This document shows positions 7,199-12,978 of a stretch of DNA of 12,978 bases, piece by piece. The notes beneath the pieces were generated by a model, which worked only from the letters and a program-made list of their open reading frames with translations, made no database searches and had not been told where the DNA came from. A program made the translations under genes and the position numbers. Every line of letters starts with the position of its first letter. Position 1 is the first letter of the stretch. The DNA is from Oribacterium sp. (GTDB taxonomy: Bacteria; Bacillota_A; Clostridia; Lachnospirales; Lachnospiraceae), in contig JAGAXP010000118.1 of assembly GCA_017940955.1 (NCBI GenBank), forward strand, positions 1-12,978, given 5' to 3'.

Positions 7199-7311
7199 TT
7201 TCTCCGATTCAACTGATGCTATAAACCTAATATTTCTCCAATCGAAAAGCTCACATTTCTCCGATTCAAAACCTGATATTTCTCCGATCGAAAGTCTCAC
7301 ATTTCTCCGAT
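7199..7311 (+). repeat. 23-bp-period tandem repeat array 1 (five units)
   Basis: The core TTTCTCCGAT begins at 7199, 7233 (TTTCTCCAAT), 7256, 7279 and 7302. The last three steps are exactly 23 bases; the first is 34. Around the core the units read CTCACAT or CCTGATAT before, and TCGAAA or TTCAAA after. There are no unique spacers, so it is a tandem array and not CRISPR. The same family forms the array at 11331-11456. Confidence 0.88.
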
Positions 7312-7317
7312 TTGAAA

Positions 7318-7346
7318 TTGTTTTATCCTTAGATTTAAAGTAAAAT
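7318..7346 (+). promoter_or_regulatory. promoter of the 582-residue protein gene
   Basis: TTGTTT at 7318-7323 and TAAAAT at 7341-7346 are separated by exactly 17 bases. The -35 starts six bases after the last unit of repeat array 1, so the array occupies the position where upstream activator or UP-type elements act. Confidence 0.5.
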
Positions 7347-7438
7347 TCTGAGAAAAGCTAAGTTTCTAACGGAGTTCACGTAGTGATTTTGTGCTGTTGG
7401 AATTACTGATTACGTGGACTCGAAAGGATAGTGAAAAT

Positions 7439-9187
7439 ATGAGAAAAGAGGCTACTATAAAAGAGTGGAAGAAGCTGTATGATTTTGCGGAAAAGTATGT
7501 CGAGATGAAACCATGGGAAGTGCTGGATAATGAAGAAATGGTGTGTGTAAGCTTTTCCGAGGAAGACCGCGGATATTTTACCGTTATGGGAAACGGCGGG
7601 ATGGAATATGGTTTTGGACTTTATTTCGGAGATATTGCCTTTAGGGAAATGCAACTACAGATACATGGTCATAACGGAGACGATTACATGATGTATATGC
7701 AAAACTGCATTGTGATGTTCATGGATCGTAAGGAAGTTATTCCTCCGGAGCAAATGGAAGTCATCAAAAAACTTGGACGAAATTATGGTAAAGGAAGAAA
7801 ATGGATTTATTTTGAGAACCATGCCAGAGGATACTGCCCATACATACCTGATCAGCAGGATGTTATAAATACAACCAGGTATCTGGAAAAACTGATCGAA
7901 GCATTACCACAGATTGAAGCTTTAAAACCTCGGGGGATGCATTTGATGGGACATGGATTTGTGCATAAATCAGAAAAGTCAGAATGGAAGACTGATATGA
8001 TTGTGTGGAACCAGAATGAACTTAGTAAATTACCTGTTGTTGTACAAAATGATGCTCTGAAGAATGAATCCGCAAAATGGAAGAAGCTGAAAAGTTTATG
8101 GGAAGTGGATATTACACACATGGATTCTGTGGTAGAGGATAAGAAATTCGACAGACCGTTATTTCCACACCTTTTATTTGTTTTGGATCATAGTACCGGT
8201 TTGGTGATCTATCAGCAAATGCTTGAACCATCAGATGATCATTTAGCAGTATGCAGTTATCTTACCAATTTGATGAATGAGCACGGAATACCTAAGAAGA
8301 TTCTTGTAACCGGAGATATCATGGAAGAGTTACTGTCTGTTCTCGAGAGTGCAGTGGGAGTACCGGTTGAAATCGCCAAAAAGAGTCATATAAATGATTT
8401 CAAAAGGGGATTACAGAGGGATATGGGTAGAATGGGTTCCGAGGCGGATGGAAGTATGCTTAGAGCAATAGGCCTCAAGGATGAAGAAATTTCTGCACTT
8501 ATGAAAATGGTCGGCGTGAAAACGGAAGAAGAATTGGTAGATATTCTGGGTGAAAATTTAAGAAATGAATACGGTAATGATTTCGGAGGCATGTATCTAG
8601 GTGATCCTGAAGATGACGATCTGCCTGATTTTGATGATTATGATGAAGATGATTTTGAAGCCGTATGGCAGGAGCCTAAAAATATGCGGGAAAGAATCAA
8701 ATTGATCAATGAGTTCTTTGAAATCACAGAAAAATACTACGAAGATGACTATATGGACGAAAATGGATTTGATGATGACTTTGACGATGATCTGGCGCCG
8801 GGTATGATAGATGCGGAATGGTGCGAGGACTGGACGAAAGCATTAGGACAATGCACCAAAGAGAAGCTGACTGAAATGGCAAAGAAACTGGGAGTTTCTT
8901 CCGGAAAGAATAAATCAGAGAGTGCAGCCCTGGTATCTCAGGCACTTTCAGAAAAGCCCTCAAGGGTAAAGGAACTGCTTTCCGATGAAGAAATAGCCTT
9001 GATCAAGCGTTTGCGCCAGATGGTAAGCAAGAAGGAAAGCGTAATGTCAGATGAGTTCCCGTTTTCAAAAGAAACACTGATTTCACTGGCTGAGAAAGGA
9101 ATTGCAGATATAAAATACGGACATGATTTCATGGAAATCTATCTGACGGTAAGGATTCCGAAACAGCTTAAGGGACAGAGGCTGTAA
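7439..9187 (+). CDS. uncharacterised cytosolic protein with acidic tracts (DUF7309/DUF6930-like)
   Basis: 582 residues from the ATG at 7439, preceded by AAAGGA (7423-7428). No signal peptide or membrane segment. Residues 8-75 (EWKKLYDFAEKY ... PWEVL ... GYFTVMGNGG ... GLYFGD) and 238-325 (PLFPHLLFVLDHSTGLVIYQ ... HGIPKKILVTGD ... SHINDF) recall two domains of unknown function, named from memory as DUF7309 and DUF6930. The second has an RNase H-like alternation of strands (inference). Two strongly acidic tracts follow (390-406 and 436-451). After them comes a small helical segment, CTKEKLTEMAKKLGVSSGKN and on (472-505), resembling SAP/Rho-N type nucleic-acid-binding modules. The C-terminus has no assignment. 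It is monocistronic with a readable promoter and a hairpin terminator. I cannot name a function; SEC-C or pRiA4b ORF-3-like neighbours often seen with such proteins are absent. Confidence 0.75.
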   Translation: MRKEATIKEWKKLYDFAEKYVEMKPWEVLDNEEMVCVSFSEEDRGYFTVMGNGGMEYGFGLYFGDIAFREMQLQIHGHNGDDYMMYMQNCIVMFMDRKEVIPPEQMEVIKKLGRNYGKGRKWIYFENHARGYCPYIPDQQDVINTTRYLEKLIEALPQIEALKPRGMHLMGHGFVHKSEKSEWKTDMIVWNQNELSKLPVVVQNDALKNESAKWKKLKSLWEVDITHMDSVVEDKKFDRPLFPHLLFVLDHSTGLVIYQQMLEPSDDHLAVCSYLTNLMNEHGIPKKILVTGDIMEELLSVLESAVGVPVEIAKKSHINDFKRGLQRDMGRMGSEADGSMLRAIGLKDEEISALMKMVGVKTEEELVDILGENLRNEYGNDFGGMYLGDPEDDDLPDFDDYDEDDFEAVWQEPKNMRERIKLINEFFEITEKYYEDDYMDENGFDDDFDDDLAPGMIDAEWCEDWTKALGQCTKEKLTEMAKKLGVSSGKNKSESAALVSQALSEKPSRVKELLSDEEIALIKRLRQMVSKKESVMSDEFPFSKETLISLAEKGIADIKYGHDFMEIYLTVRIPKQLKGQRL

Positions 9188-9192
9188 AATCA

Positions 9193-9216
9193 GTGGCGAA
9201 AAACTTACGTTTATAG
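9193..9216 (+). repeat. leader-type repeat GGCGAAAAAC...TTATAG, copy 1
   Basis: Six bases after the stop of the 582-residue gene, GTGGCGAAAAAC and CGTTTATAG repeat the motif seen at 9693-9716 (ATGGCGAAAAAC, CATTTATAG). Read from GTG it is an eight-codon frame ending in TAG, of the same length as the second copy. Whether it is translated is unknown. Confidence 0.5.
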
Positions 9217-9234
9217 CCAATTAGATTTGCATCT
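9215..9234. repeat. 20-bp direct repeat, left copy
   Basis: AGCCAATTAGATTTGCATCT here matches 9658-9677 with one difference (C for T). The pair brackets the hairpin terminator, the XRE gene and its operator, about 443 bases apart. Confidence 0.75.
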
Positions 9235-9256
9235 ATCAAATCAAAAAACATTAAAA

Positions 9257-9309
9257 ACCAGCTCACGTAAATGGATTATAATCCACTCACGCGGGCTGGT
9301 TTATTCTTT
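9257..9309 (+). terminator. palindromic terminator-like repeat, copy B (probably bidirectional)
   Basis: ACCAGCTCACGTAAATGGA (9257-9275) pairs with TCCACTCACGCGGGCTGGT (to 9300), followed by TTTATTCTTT. On the minus strand the hairpin is followed by TTTTTAATG, so it may also stop the XRE transcript, whose stop codon (9301-9303) touches it. Same family as 4690-4741. Confidence 0.75.
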
Positions 9310-9528
9310 CGGATAAGACTTCCGAATATTACTGACACCTGAAATGTAGTCCATGGATACATCATAAAATTGGGCGAGCAGAATCAATCGCTCGACCGGA
9401 ATTCTGGAACGATAATCTTTTTCATATTCATTGTAGGTTTGTTGGCTGATGCCAAGCTCGTGGGCAATAGCCTTCATAGGGAGATTTTTTTCTTCCCTGA
9501 GTTCTCTGATTCGCTCGTAATATTTCAT
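9301..9528 (-). CDS. small XRE-family (Cro/cI-type) helix-turn-helix regulator
   Basis: 75 residues starting MKYYERIRELREEKNLPM at 9528. The HTH is clear: LPMKAIAHELGISQQTYNEYEKD (about 16-38), then the supporting helices IPVERLILLAQFYDVSMDYISG typical of these repressors. An in-frame ATG at 9561 would add 11 residues but has no ribosome binding site and would give an unusual N-terminus. A GGAG at 9548-9551 on the minus strand is too far (17 bases) for the 9528 start but ideally placed for a four-codon frame starting at 9539, whose TGA overlaps this start as ATGA. The gene is divergent from the Wzz gene across a 25-bp palindrome, so autoregulation and control of Wzz are likely (inference). 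It ends inside the terminator repeat. Confidence 0.82.
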   Translation of the reverse strand: MKYYERIRELREEKNLPMKAIAHELGISQQTYNEYEKDYRSRIPVERLILLAQFYDVSMDYISGVSNIRKSYPKE

Positions 9529-9539
9529 AAATGTTTCAT
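9525..9539 (-). CDS. putative four-codon leader frame coupled to the XRE gene
   Basis: On the minus strand GGAG, six spacer bases, then ATG AAA CAT TTA TGA. The final TGA shares ATGA with the XRE start codon. The spacing from the Shine-Dalgarno is ideal for this ATG and not for the XRE ATG, so ribosomes may reach the repressor gene by termination and reinitiation. Inference from geometry only. Confidence 0.35.
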   Translation of the reverse strand: MKHL

Positions 9540-9582
9540 GGAATTCTCCTCGGAACATCATATAAACATTTTAAACCCGCGG

Positions 9583-9610
9583 TTGATTTTACTGGAATAT
9601 CCAGTAAAAT
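9583..9610. promoter_or_regulatory. 25-bp operator palindrome overlapping a plus-strand promoter
   Basis: ATTTTACTGGA (9586-9596), ATA, TCCAGTAAAAT (9600-9610) are exact inverted arms of 11. On the plus strand TTGATT (9583-9588) and TAAAAT (9605-9610) with a 16-base spacer form a promoter that the palindrome covers almost completely, toward the Wzz gene. The XRE start is 58 bases away on the other strand. This is the classical layout of a repressor operator. Confidence 0.7.
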
Positions 9611-9657
9611 ATATATCATATTCGTGTATTATCGTGTTTGGTTTACTTAATTTTAGG

Positions 9658-9677
9658 AGCCAATTAGATCTGCATCT
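9658..9677. repeat. 20-bp direct repeat, right copy
   Basis: AGCCAATTAGATCTGCATCT, 19 of 20 identical to 9215-9234. It lies in the leader of the Wzz gene, directly after AGGAG-like sequence at 9655-9659. Confidence 0.75.
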
Positions 9678-9679
9678 GT

Positions 9680-9783
9680 ATGTCAGAGATAAATGGCGAA
9701 AAACATGCATTTATAGAGGAGACCGAACTTATGACATGTGAATGTCTGAGATAAATGACGAAAGCAAGAGTATATAGTAGGAG
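9680..9783 (+). repeat. two tandem leader motifs before the Wzz gene
   Basis: GTCAGAGATAAATGGCGAAA (from 9682) and GTCTGAGATAAATGACGAAA (from 9744) are two imperfect copies, each running on to a TATAG and an AGGAG-type sequence (9716-9720 and 9779-9783). In the first, ATAAATG (9689-9695) can pair with CATTTAT (9708-9714), giving a 7-bp stem with a 12-base loop. Each contains a small frame: ATG at 9693 to TAG at 9714-9716, and ATG at 9755 to TAA at 9791-9793, the latter overlapping the Wzz start as TAATG. This could be a regulatory leader or coupled mini-frames; no known RNA class was recognised. Confidence 0.5.
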
Positions 9784-9792
9784 AATAGGATA

Positions 9793-11259
9793 ATGGGGAC
9801 AAATGGCGACGATGAGGTTGTGATCGATCTGCTGGACATACTGGCATATTTTTTTCAAAAATGGAAATATCTGCTGGCAGGTCTTGTTTTGGGTGTCCTT
9901 TTGATAGGAGTACCGCTTACATACAGGCAGTACAGGCAGATAGAGAGCAAATATGCTGATACAACGCTGGATGCCATACAGGAAGACATGACCAAGGGAG
10001 AAATCGAAACAGTCAACCAGCTATATAATCGTTATAAGACTTTTAGGAAACGAATTACAAATAATCAGTATTATATGGATCATTCTATTCTCATGAATAT
10101 GGATCCCAACAATGTTTCAAATTACTATGTAAGCTATGTATTTGAGGCAGATCAGCGGACTGCGGTGGATTATTTTAATGATTTTTCACTAAATCTTGAT
10201 GATTATAAAGACATTGCTTTGATTCTTGGAAATGAGGCTGACCCCAGATTTGCATATGAAGTACTGAGTATTCGGTGTACCGCAGCAGCTGATGACAAGA
10301 TCATTGATGCGGATATGCCGGATAAGATAATTGTCAATGGAGATATTTCAAATAAATACCGTGGCCTGGTAAAACTCAGAATCAAGGCAAGTAACAGAGA
10401 ACAGTGTGAAAAAATTGCCGGGATTGTTGACAAGGCACTATCAAAAGCCGTGACAGAGTTAACGGATATCGGTGTTACAGTAAAGCTGACCCAGTCAGGA
10501 GTGAACTATACAGAGAGCGTAGACACGGGACTGGTGGAGCAGCAGCAATCAAGGATGGCGATGGGAAGTGAACTTGTTGCCAGCTATAATGCATTTGAAA
10601 AAGATAATAAGTCTTCACTCAACAGTCAGGAGCAGAAGCTGTTTGAATACATGATCCATCATGATGATTTCGTTACACAGAGACTTAGCTGGAAGAAATA
10701 TGTTGCTGTCGGTGGATTTGCCGGAGCATTTGCTGTGGCAGTAGTTTTATGTCTCGTGTATTTGTTTGCAGGCGATTTTAAGACGGTTGAAGATGTTTCA
10801 AGATTCACCGGAATAAAGCTGGTCGGATGCATTTACCGGAAAGAAAAAACTTTTAAAGGATTAGATAAACTGTTTCTCGGAATTGCCAAAAGCATCAAAT
10901 TAAGAGGTCATACTGAGCAGAAGGATGAAGAGGCTGCGGCGGTAACTGTAACAAGGATATCAGAGTACTGCAAGCAAAAGAACATTGATCACATTTTTAT
11001 TGCCAGAGATGATTCATCCGATTATTCAAAAACCATAACTGATCAGATGGTTAATGACTTAAAATCTCAGATTTCAGTTGTTGAAGCAGGTGACCCATTA
11101 AAATCACCTGAAGATCTAAAGAAATTACATTCATCCAAGATGGTTGTGAGGATTATCACATTAGATAAGGCACGTAAGATTGCACTGAAAGAACTTAAGG
11201 AAATGTGTGCAGAAGTAAGCATTCCTGTATTTGGAGATGTAGTGATCTTCAATTCATAA
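9793..11259 (+). CDS. Wzz-type polysaccharide chain-length determinant / copolymerase
   Basis: 488 residues. A short cytosolic N-terminus with the Wzz signature (VIDLLDILAYFFQKWKYL) leads into membrane helix 1 (~26-44, AGLVLGVLLIGVPLTY). A large extracytoplasmic region (~45-300) with helical and Gln/Glu-rich segments follows, then membrane helix 2 (~303-326) and a cytosolic C-terminus (327-488). Such proteins set chain length in export of surface or extracellular polysaccharide. The C-terminal ~100 residues (HIFIARDD, SVVEAGDP, KMVVRIIT and VFGDVVIFN as strands) look like a Rossmann or degenerate BY-kinase-type fold, but no Walker A motif is present. AGGAG at 9779-9783 supports the start. No glycosyltransferase, flippase or kinase gene lies beside it; it is monocistronic, ends at a strong terminator, and is probably controlled by the divergent XRE regulator. 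Confidence 0.82.
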   Translation: MGTNGDDEVVIDLLDILAYFFQKWKYLLAGLVLGVLLIGVPLTYRQYRQIESKYADTTLDAIQEDMTKGEIETVNQLYNRYKTFRKRITNNQYYMDHSILMNMDPNNVSNYYVSYVFEADQRTAVDYFNDFSLNLDDYKDIALILGNEADPRFAYEVLSIRCTAAADDKIIDADMPDKIIVNGDISNKYRGLVKLRIKASNREQCEKIAGIVDKALSKAVTELTDIGVTVKLTQSGVNYTESVDTGLVEQQQSRMAMGSELVASYNAFEKDNKSSLNSQEQKLFEYMIHHDDFVTQRLSWKKYVAVGGFAGAFAVAVVLCLVYLFAGDFKTVEDVSRFTGIKLVGCIYRKEKTFKGLDKLFLGIAKSIKLRGHTEQKDEEAAAVTVTRISEYCKQKNIDHIFIARDDSSDYSKTITDQMVNDLKSQISVVEAGDPLKSPEDLKKLHSSKMVVRIITLDKARKIALKELKEMCAEVSIPVFGDVVIFNS

Positions 11260-11267
11260 AATCAAAA

Positions 11268-11306
11268 AGCTCGTGTAGGCATATTATGTCCTACACGGGC
11301 TTTTTT
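11268..11306 (+). terminator. rho-independent terminator of the Wzz gene
   Basis: AGCTCGTGTAGG (11268-11279) pairs with CCTACACGGGCT (11290-11301) with one G-U pair and a 10-base loop. TTTTTT is at 11301-11306. It starts nine bases after the stop codon. Confidence 0.9.
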
Positions 11307-11330
11307 ACTTTTGGACTAAAAGTCCTAATA

Positions 11331-11456
11331 TTTTTTCGATCGAAACCCCTAACATTTCTCCGATTGAAACCCTAATATTTCTCCGATTCAAAACTTCACA
11401 TTTCTCCGATCGAAACCCTCACATTTCTCCGATCGAAACCCTCACATTTCTCCGAT
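11331..11456 (+). repeat. 23-bp-period tandem repeat array 2 (six units)
   Basis: The core TTTCTCCGAT begins at 11355, 11378, 11401, 11424 and 11447, each exactly 23 bases apart; a diverged first unit (TTTTTTCGAT) is at 11331. The typical unit reads CCTCACATTTCTCCGATCGA plus AAC. The last unit of both arrays ends in CTCACATTTCTCCGATTTGA (20 identical bases). A small hairpin GGACT-AAA-AGTCC at 11313-11325 precedes it. It lies between the 3' ends of the convergent Wzz and MATE genes, so it cannot be serving a promoter of either. Confidence 0.9.
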
Positions 11457-11474
11457 TTGATATAGCATTCTACT

Positions 11475-12845
11475 CTACAGCCTTGCCTCTTCCCCATCCT
11501 GCTTCGGCAGTCTGAAGTACACTGTCACAAGCATTGTGGTGAAGGCAGCAGTTCCGCCGATTATGTTTGAGATCGGCTCAGCGGCAAAGACACCGTCGAC
11601 ACCCATGTGAAGCGGAAGTATCAGAGTCAGCGGCAGGATAATGATGATCTTCCTGAGAGTTGAGAAGAAGATAGCCTTCTTCGACTGTCCAAGGGCTGAG
11701 AAAACCGACTGTCCACAGAACTGTCCCATCTGGAAGATAAAGGCCAGAAGATAAAGCCTGAGGCAATGAGTTCCCACCGTGATGGTTTCCATATCCGGCG
11801 TGAAAATGCGGATAAAGAAAGTCGGGAAGATAAGTATGAGTATCCATACAAGTCCGCCGTAACAGCTTGCGGCAGCAGACGCAAAGAGGATTCCCTGCTT
11901 TAAACGCTTGTATTTTCTCGCTCCGTAATTGAACCCAAGCACAGGCTGTGAGGCGTGAGTGATGGCAGTTCCCGGAAGCGAGATAAAGTCTCTTATGGAA
12001 TTAATGATGGCAAAGATGCCAATGTATAAATCTCCGCCGTAGTTACGAAGCATGATGTTGCAGGCTGCCTGAGTGACGGTATTGGTGGATTTCATCAAGA
12101 AATTTGCAAAACCCAGGGTGGCGATCTCACGGGCAATGCTTTTGTTGAAACGTATCTCAGAGATTTTCAGTCTGAACAAAGCCTTATCTGAAAGAAGAAA
12201 TCTTACGACCCATACAGCACTTACTATCTGGGAAATGACAGTTGCTATTGCGGCTCCTACCACACCCCAGTTTAAAACAAACATTAAAATCGGATCCAGA
12301 ATGATGTTCAGTATGGCGCCGATGGCTGTGGTTATCATACCGATTCTCGGGAAGCCCTGGGCACTGATGTAGTAATTAAGCCCTGAGCCCGTCATGAAAA
12401 ATACTGTTCCCAGGATGTAGATCGTAAAGTAGCTTTTTGCATATGTATAGGTGGCATCACTGGCTCCCAGGGCATAAAGCATTGGCTTCATAAAGATAAG
12501 TGTCAGAACAGTCATGACTACTGAGGTTACGATAAGAAGAAATGCACTTTCACTCATGATGCTGTGAGCCCGGTTTTCATCACCTTTTCCTCTGGCTATG
12601 GAAAAGAGAGGGGTTCCGCCGATGCCGAACCAGTCTGTAAATGCGGTGATTAGTGTTATGATCGGGAAGCAGACACCGACTCCCGTCAGGGCAAGGCCGT
12701 TTGATCCCGGAAGGTGCCCGATGTATATACGATCGACTATGTTGTAAAGGAGCTGTATGATCTGCGCCACCAGTAGCGGAATGGACTGAGCCATGATGGC
12801 TTTAATGACAGACCCCTTTGAAAAATCCGTAGCGGTTGATGCCAA
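11475..12845 (-). CDS. MATE-family multidrug efflux transporter
   Basis: 456 residues, a normal length for the family. It has about twelve membrane helices in two related halves. The first half begins FSKGSVIKAIMAQSIPLLVA then QIIQLLYNIVDRIYIG, a typical bacterial MATE N-terminus, and carries GIGGTPLFSIARGKGD. The second half carries SLPGTAITHASQPVLGFNYG, the matching signature region. Members export cationic drugs or metabolites in exchange for sodium or protons; the closest subtype is MepA/DinF-like, substrate unknown. The start is a TTG at 12845, chosen because AGGAGG (12853-12858 on the minus strand) sits at proper spacing and the next in-frame ATG is already in the first helix. It is monocistronic in this window and convergent with the Wzz gene. 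No regulator lies beside it, and it appears intact. Confidence 0.9.
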   Translation of the reverse strand: MASTATDFSKGSVIKAIMAQSIPLLVAQIIQLLYNIVDRIYIGHLPGSNGLALTGVGVCFPIITLITAFTDWFGIGGTPLFSIARGKGDENRAHSIMSESAFLLIVTSVVMTVLTLIFMKPMLYALGASDATYTYAKSYFTIYILGTVFFMTGSGLNYYISAQGFPRIGMITTAIGAILNIILDPILMFVLNWGVVGAAIATVISQIVSAVWVVRFLLSDKALFRLKISEIRFNKSIAREIATLGFANFLMKSTNTVTQAACNIMLRNYGGDLYIGIFAIINSIRDFISLPGTAITHASQPVLGFNYGARKYKRLKQGILFASAAASCYGGLVWILILIFPTFFIRIFTPDMETITVGTHCLRLYLLAFIFQMGQFCGQSVFSALGQSKKAIFFSTLRKIIIILPLTLILPLHMGVDGVFAAEPISNIIGGTAAFTTMLVTVYFRLPKQDGEEARL

Positions 12846-12930
12846 GGTGAAACCTCCTGAAGATGTGGTAAATATTAGGCAGCAAATAACATCCGCAGAT
12901 ACGTATGCTTTGCGTCATATATGGTGGACC

Positions 12931-12978
12931 ATGGGGACGGGGTTAGTGGTTCATTTTGTGAAAATGAACCACTAACCC
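12931..12978. repeat. large hairpin cut by the window end, GGGGACGG family
   Basis: GGGTTAGTGGTTCATTTT (12940-12957), loop GTG, and its exact reverse complement (12961-12978) form an 18-bp perfect stem ending on the last base given. ATGGGGACGG lies just before, matching the core of the 7081-7128 palindrome. The stem probably continues past the window. It lies upstream of the MATE gene. Confidence 0.85.

Noticed and set aside
6979..7212. 77-codon minus-strand frame across the 48-bp palindrome
   Set aside because: It runs over the 3' end of the RlmI-type gene, the palindrome and short repeats, with low-complexity product and no start signal. Non-coding structure explains it better.
7199..7311. 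CRISPR array
   Set aside because: Units follow each other with no unique spacers, the repeat is ~23 bases in total, and no cas gene is present. The same holds for 11331-11456.
9370..9741. 123-codon plus-strand frame
   Set aside because: Antisense to the XRE gene and running through its operator palindrome. No family resemblance.
11331..11456. Minus-strand GGAGAAATGTGA units as ribosome sites with tiny frames
   Set aside because: Each unit has GGAG, two bases and ATG TGA. The spacing is too short for initiation and the frame is a single codon, so it is a coincidence of the repeat sequence.

Overview
The window looks like chromosome from a low-to-moderate GC Firmicute, most likely a Lachnospiraceae relative in the Butyrivibrio / Pseudobutyrivibrio / Roseburia area. 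This is an inference from strong GGAGG-type ribosome binding sites, a membrane-anchored LuxR-type regulator, a PD-(D/E)XK 'transposase' family remnant and the style of the XRE regulator. No rRNA, tRNA or CRISPR array was recognised, and no intact insertion sequence or prophage.

Layout. (1) 1-3276: a polytopic membrane protein with a C-terminal LuxR-type HTH (167-1717); a RelB/RelE-ParE type toxin-antitoxin operon with a readable promoter and terminator (1781-2588); then a decayed second copy of the 3' end of the regulator gene, frameshifted (2601-3276). The TA operon is thus sandwiched between two copies of one coding segment. (2) 3345-4543: two broken genes, an exodeoxyribonuclease III (exoA-like) gene and, on the minus strand, a PD-(D/E)XK family gene. 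Each keeps its start and its 3' end but has lost the catalytic middle by an out-of-frame internal deletion. (3) 4690-7128: a divergent pair of intact genes, a PHP-family phosphatase (minus) and an RlmI-type 23S rRNA methyltransferase (plus), ending in a perfect 48-bp palindrome. (4) 7129-9309: the first of two 23-bp-period tandem repeat arrays, a promoter abutting it, and a 582-residue protein of unknown function with acidic tracts. (5) 9215-11306: a small XRE repressor facing a Wzz-type polysaccharide chain-length protein. A 25-bp palindrome overlaps the promoter between them, and short repeated leader motifs precede the Wzz gene. (6) 11331-12978: the second 23-bp array, a MATE efflux pump on the minus strand, and a large hairpin cut by the window edge.

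The genes do not form one pathway. Recurring non-coding structure is the most distinctive content: two copies of a 52-bp palindromic terminator-like element (4690-4741 and 9257-9309), two arrays of the same 23-bp repeat (7199-7311 and 11331-11456), and two large hairpins sharing a GGGGACGG core (7081-7128 and 12931-12978). A run of gene decay occupies 2601-4543. I see candidates for regulatory or repeat biology, but no clear undescribed multi-gene system.
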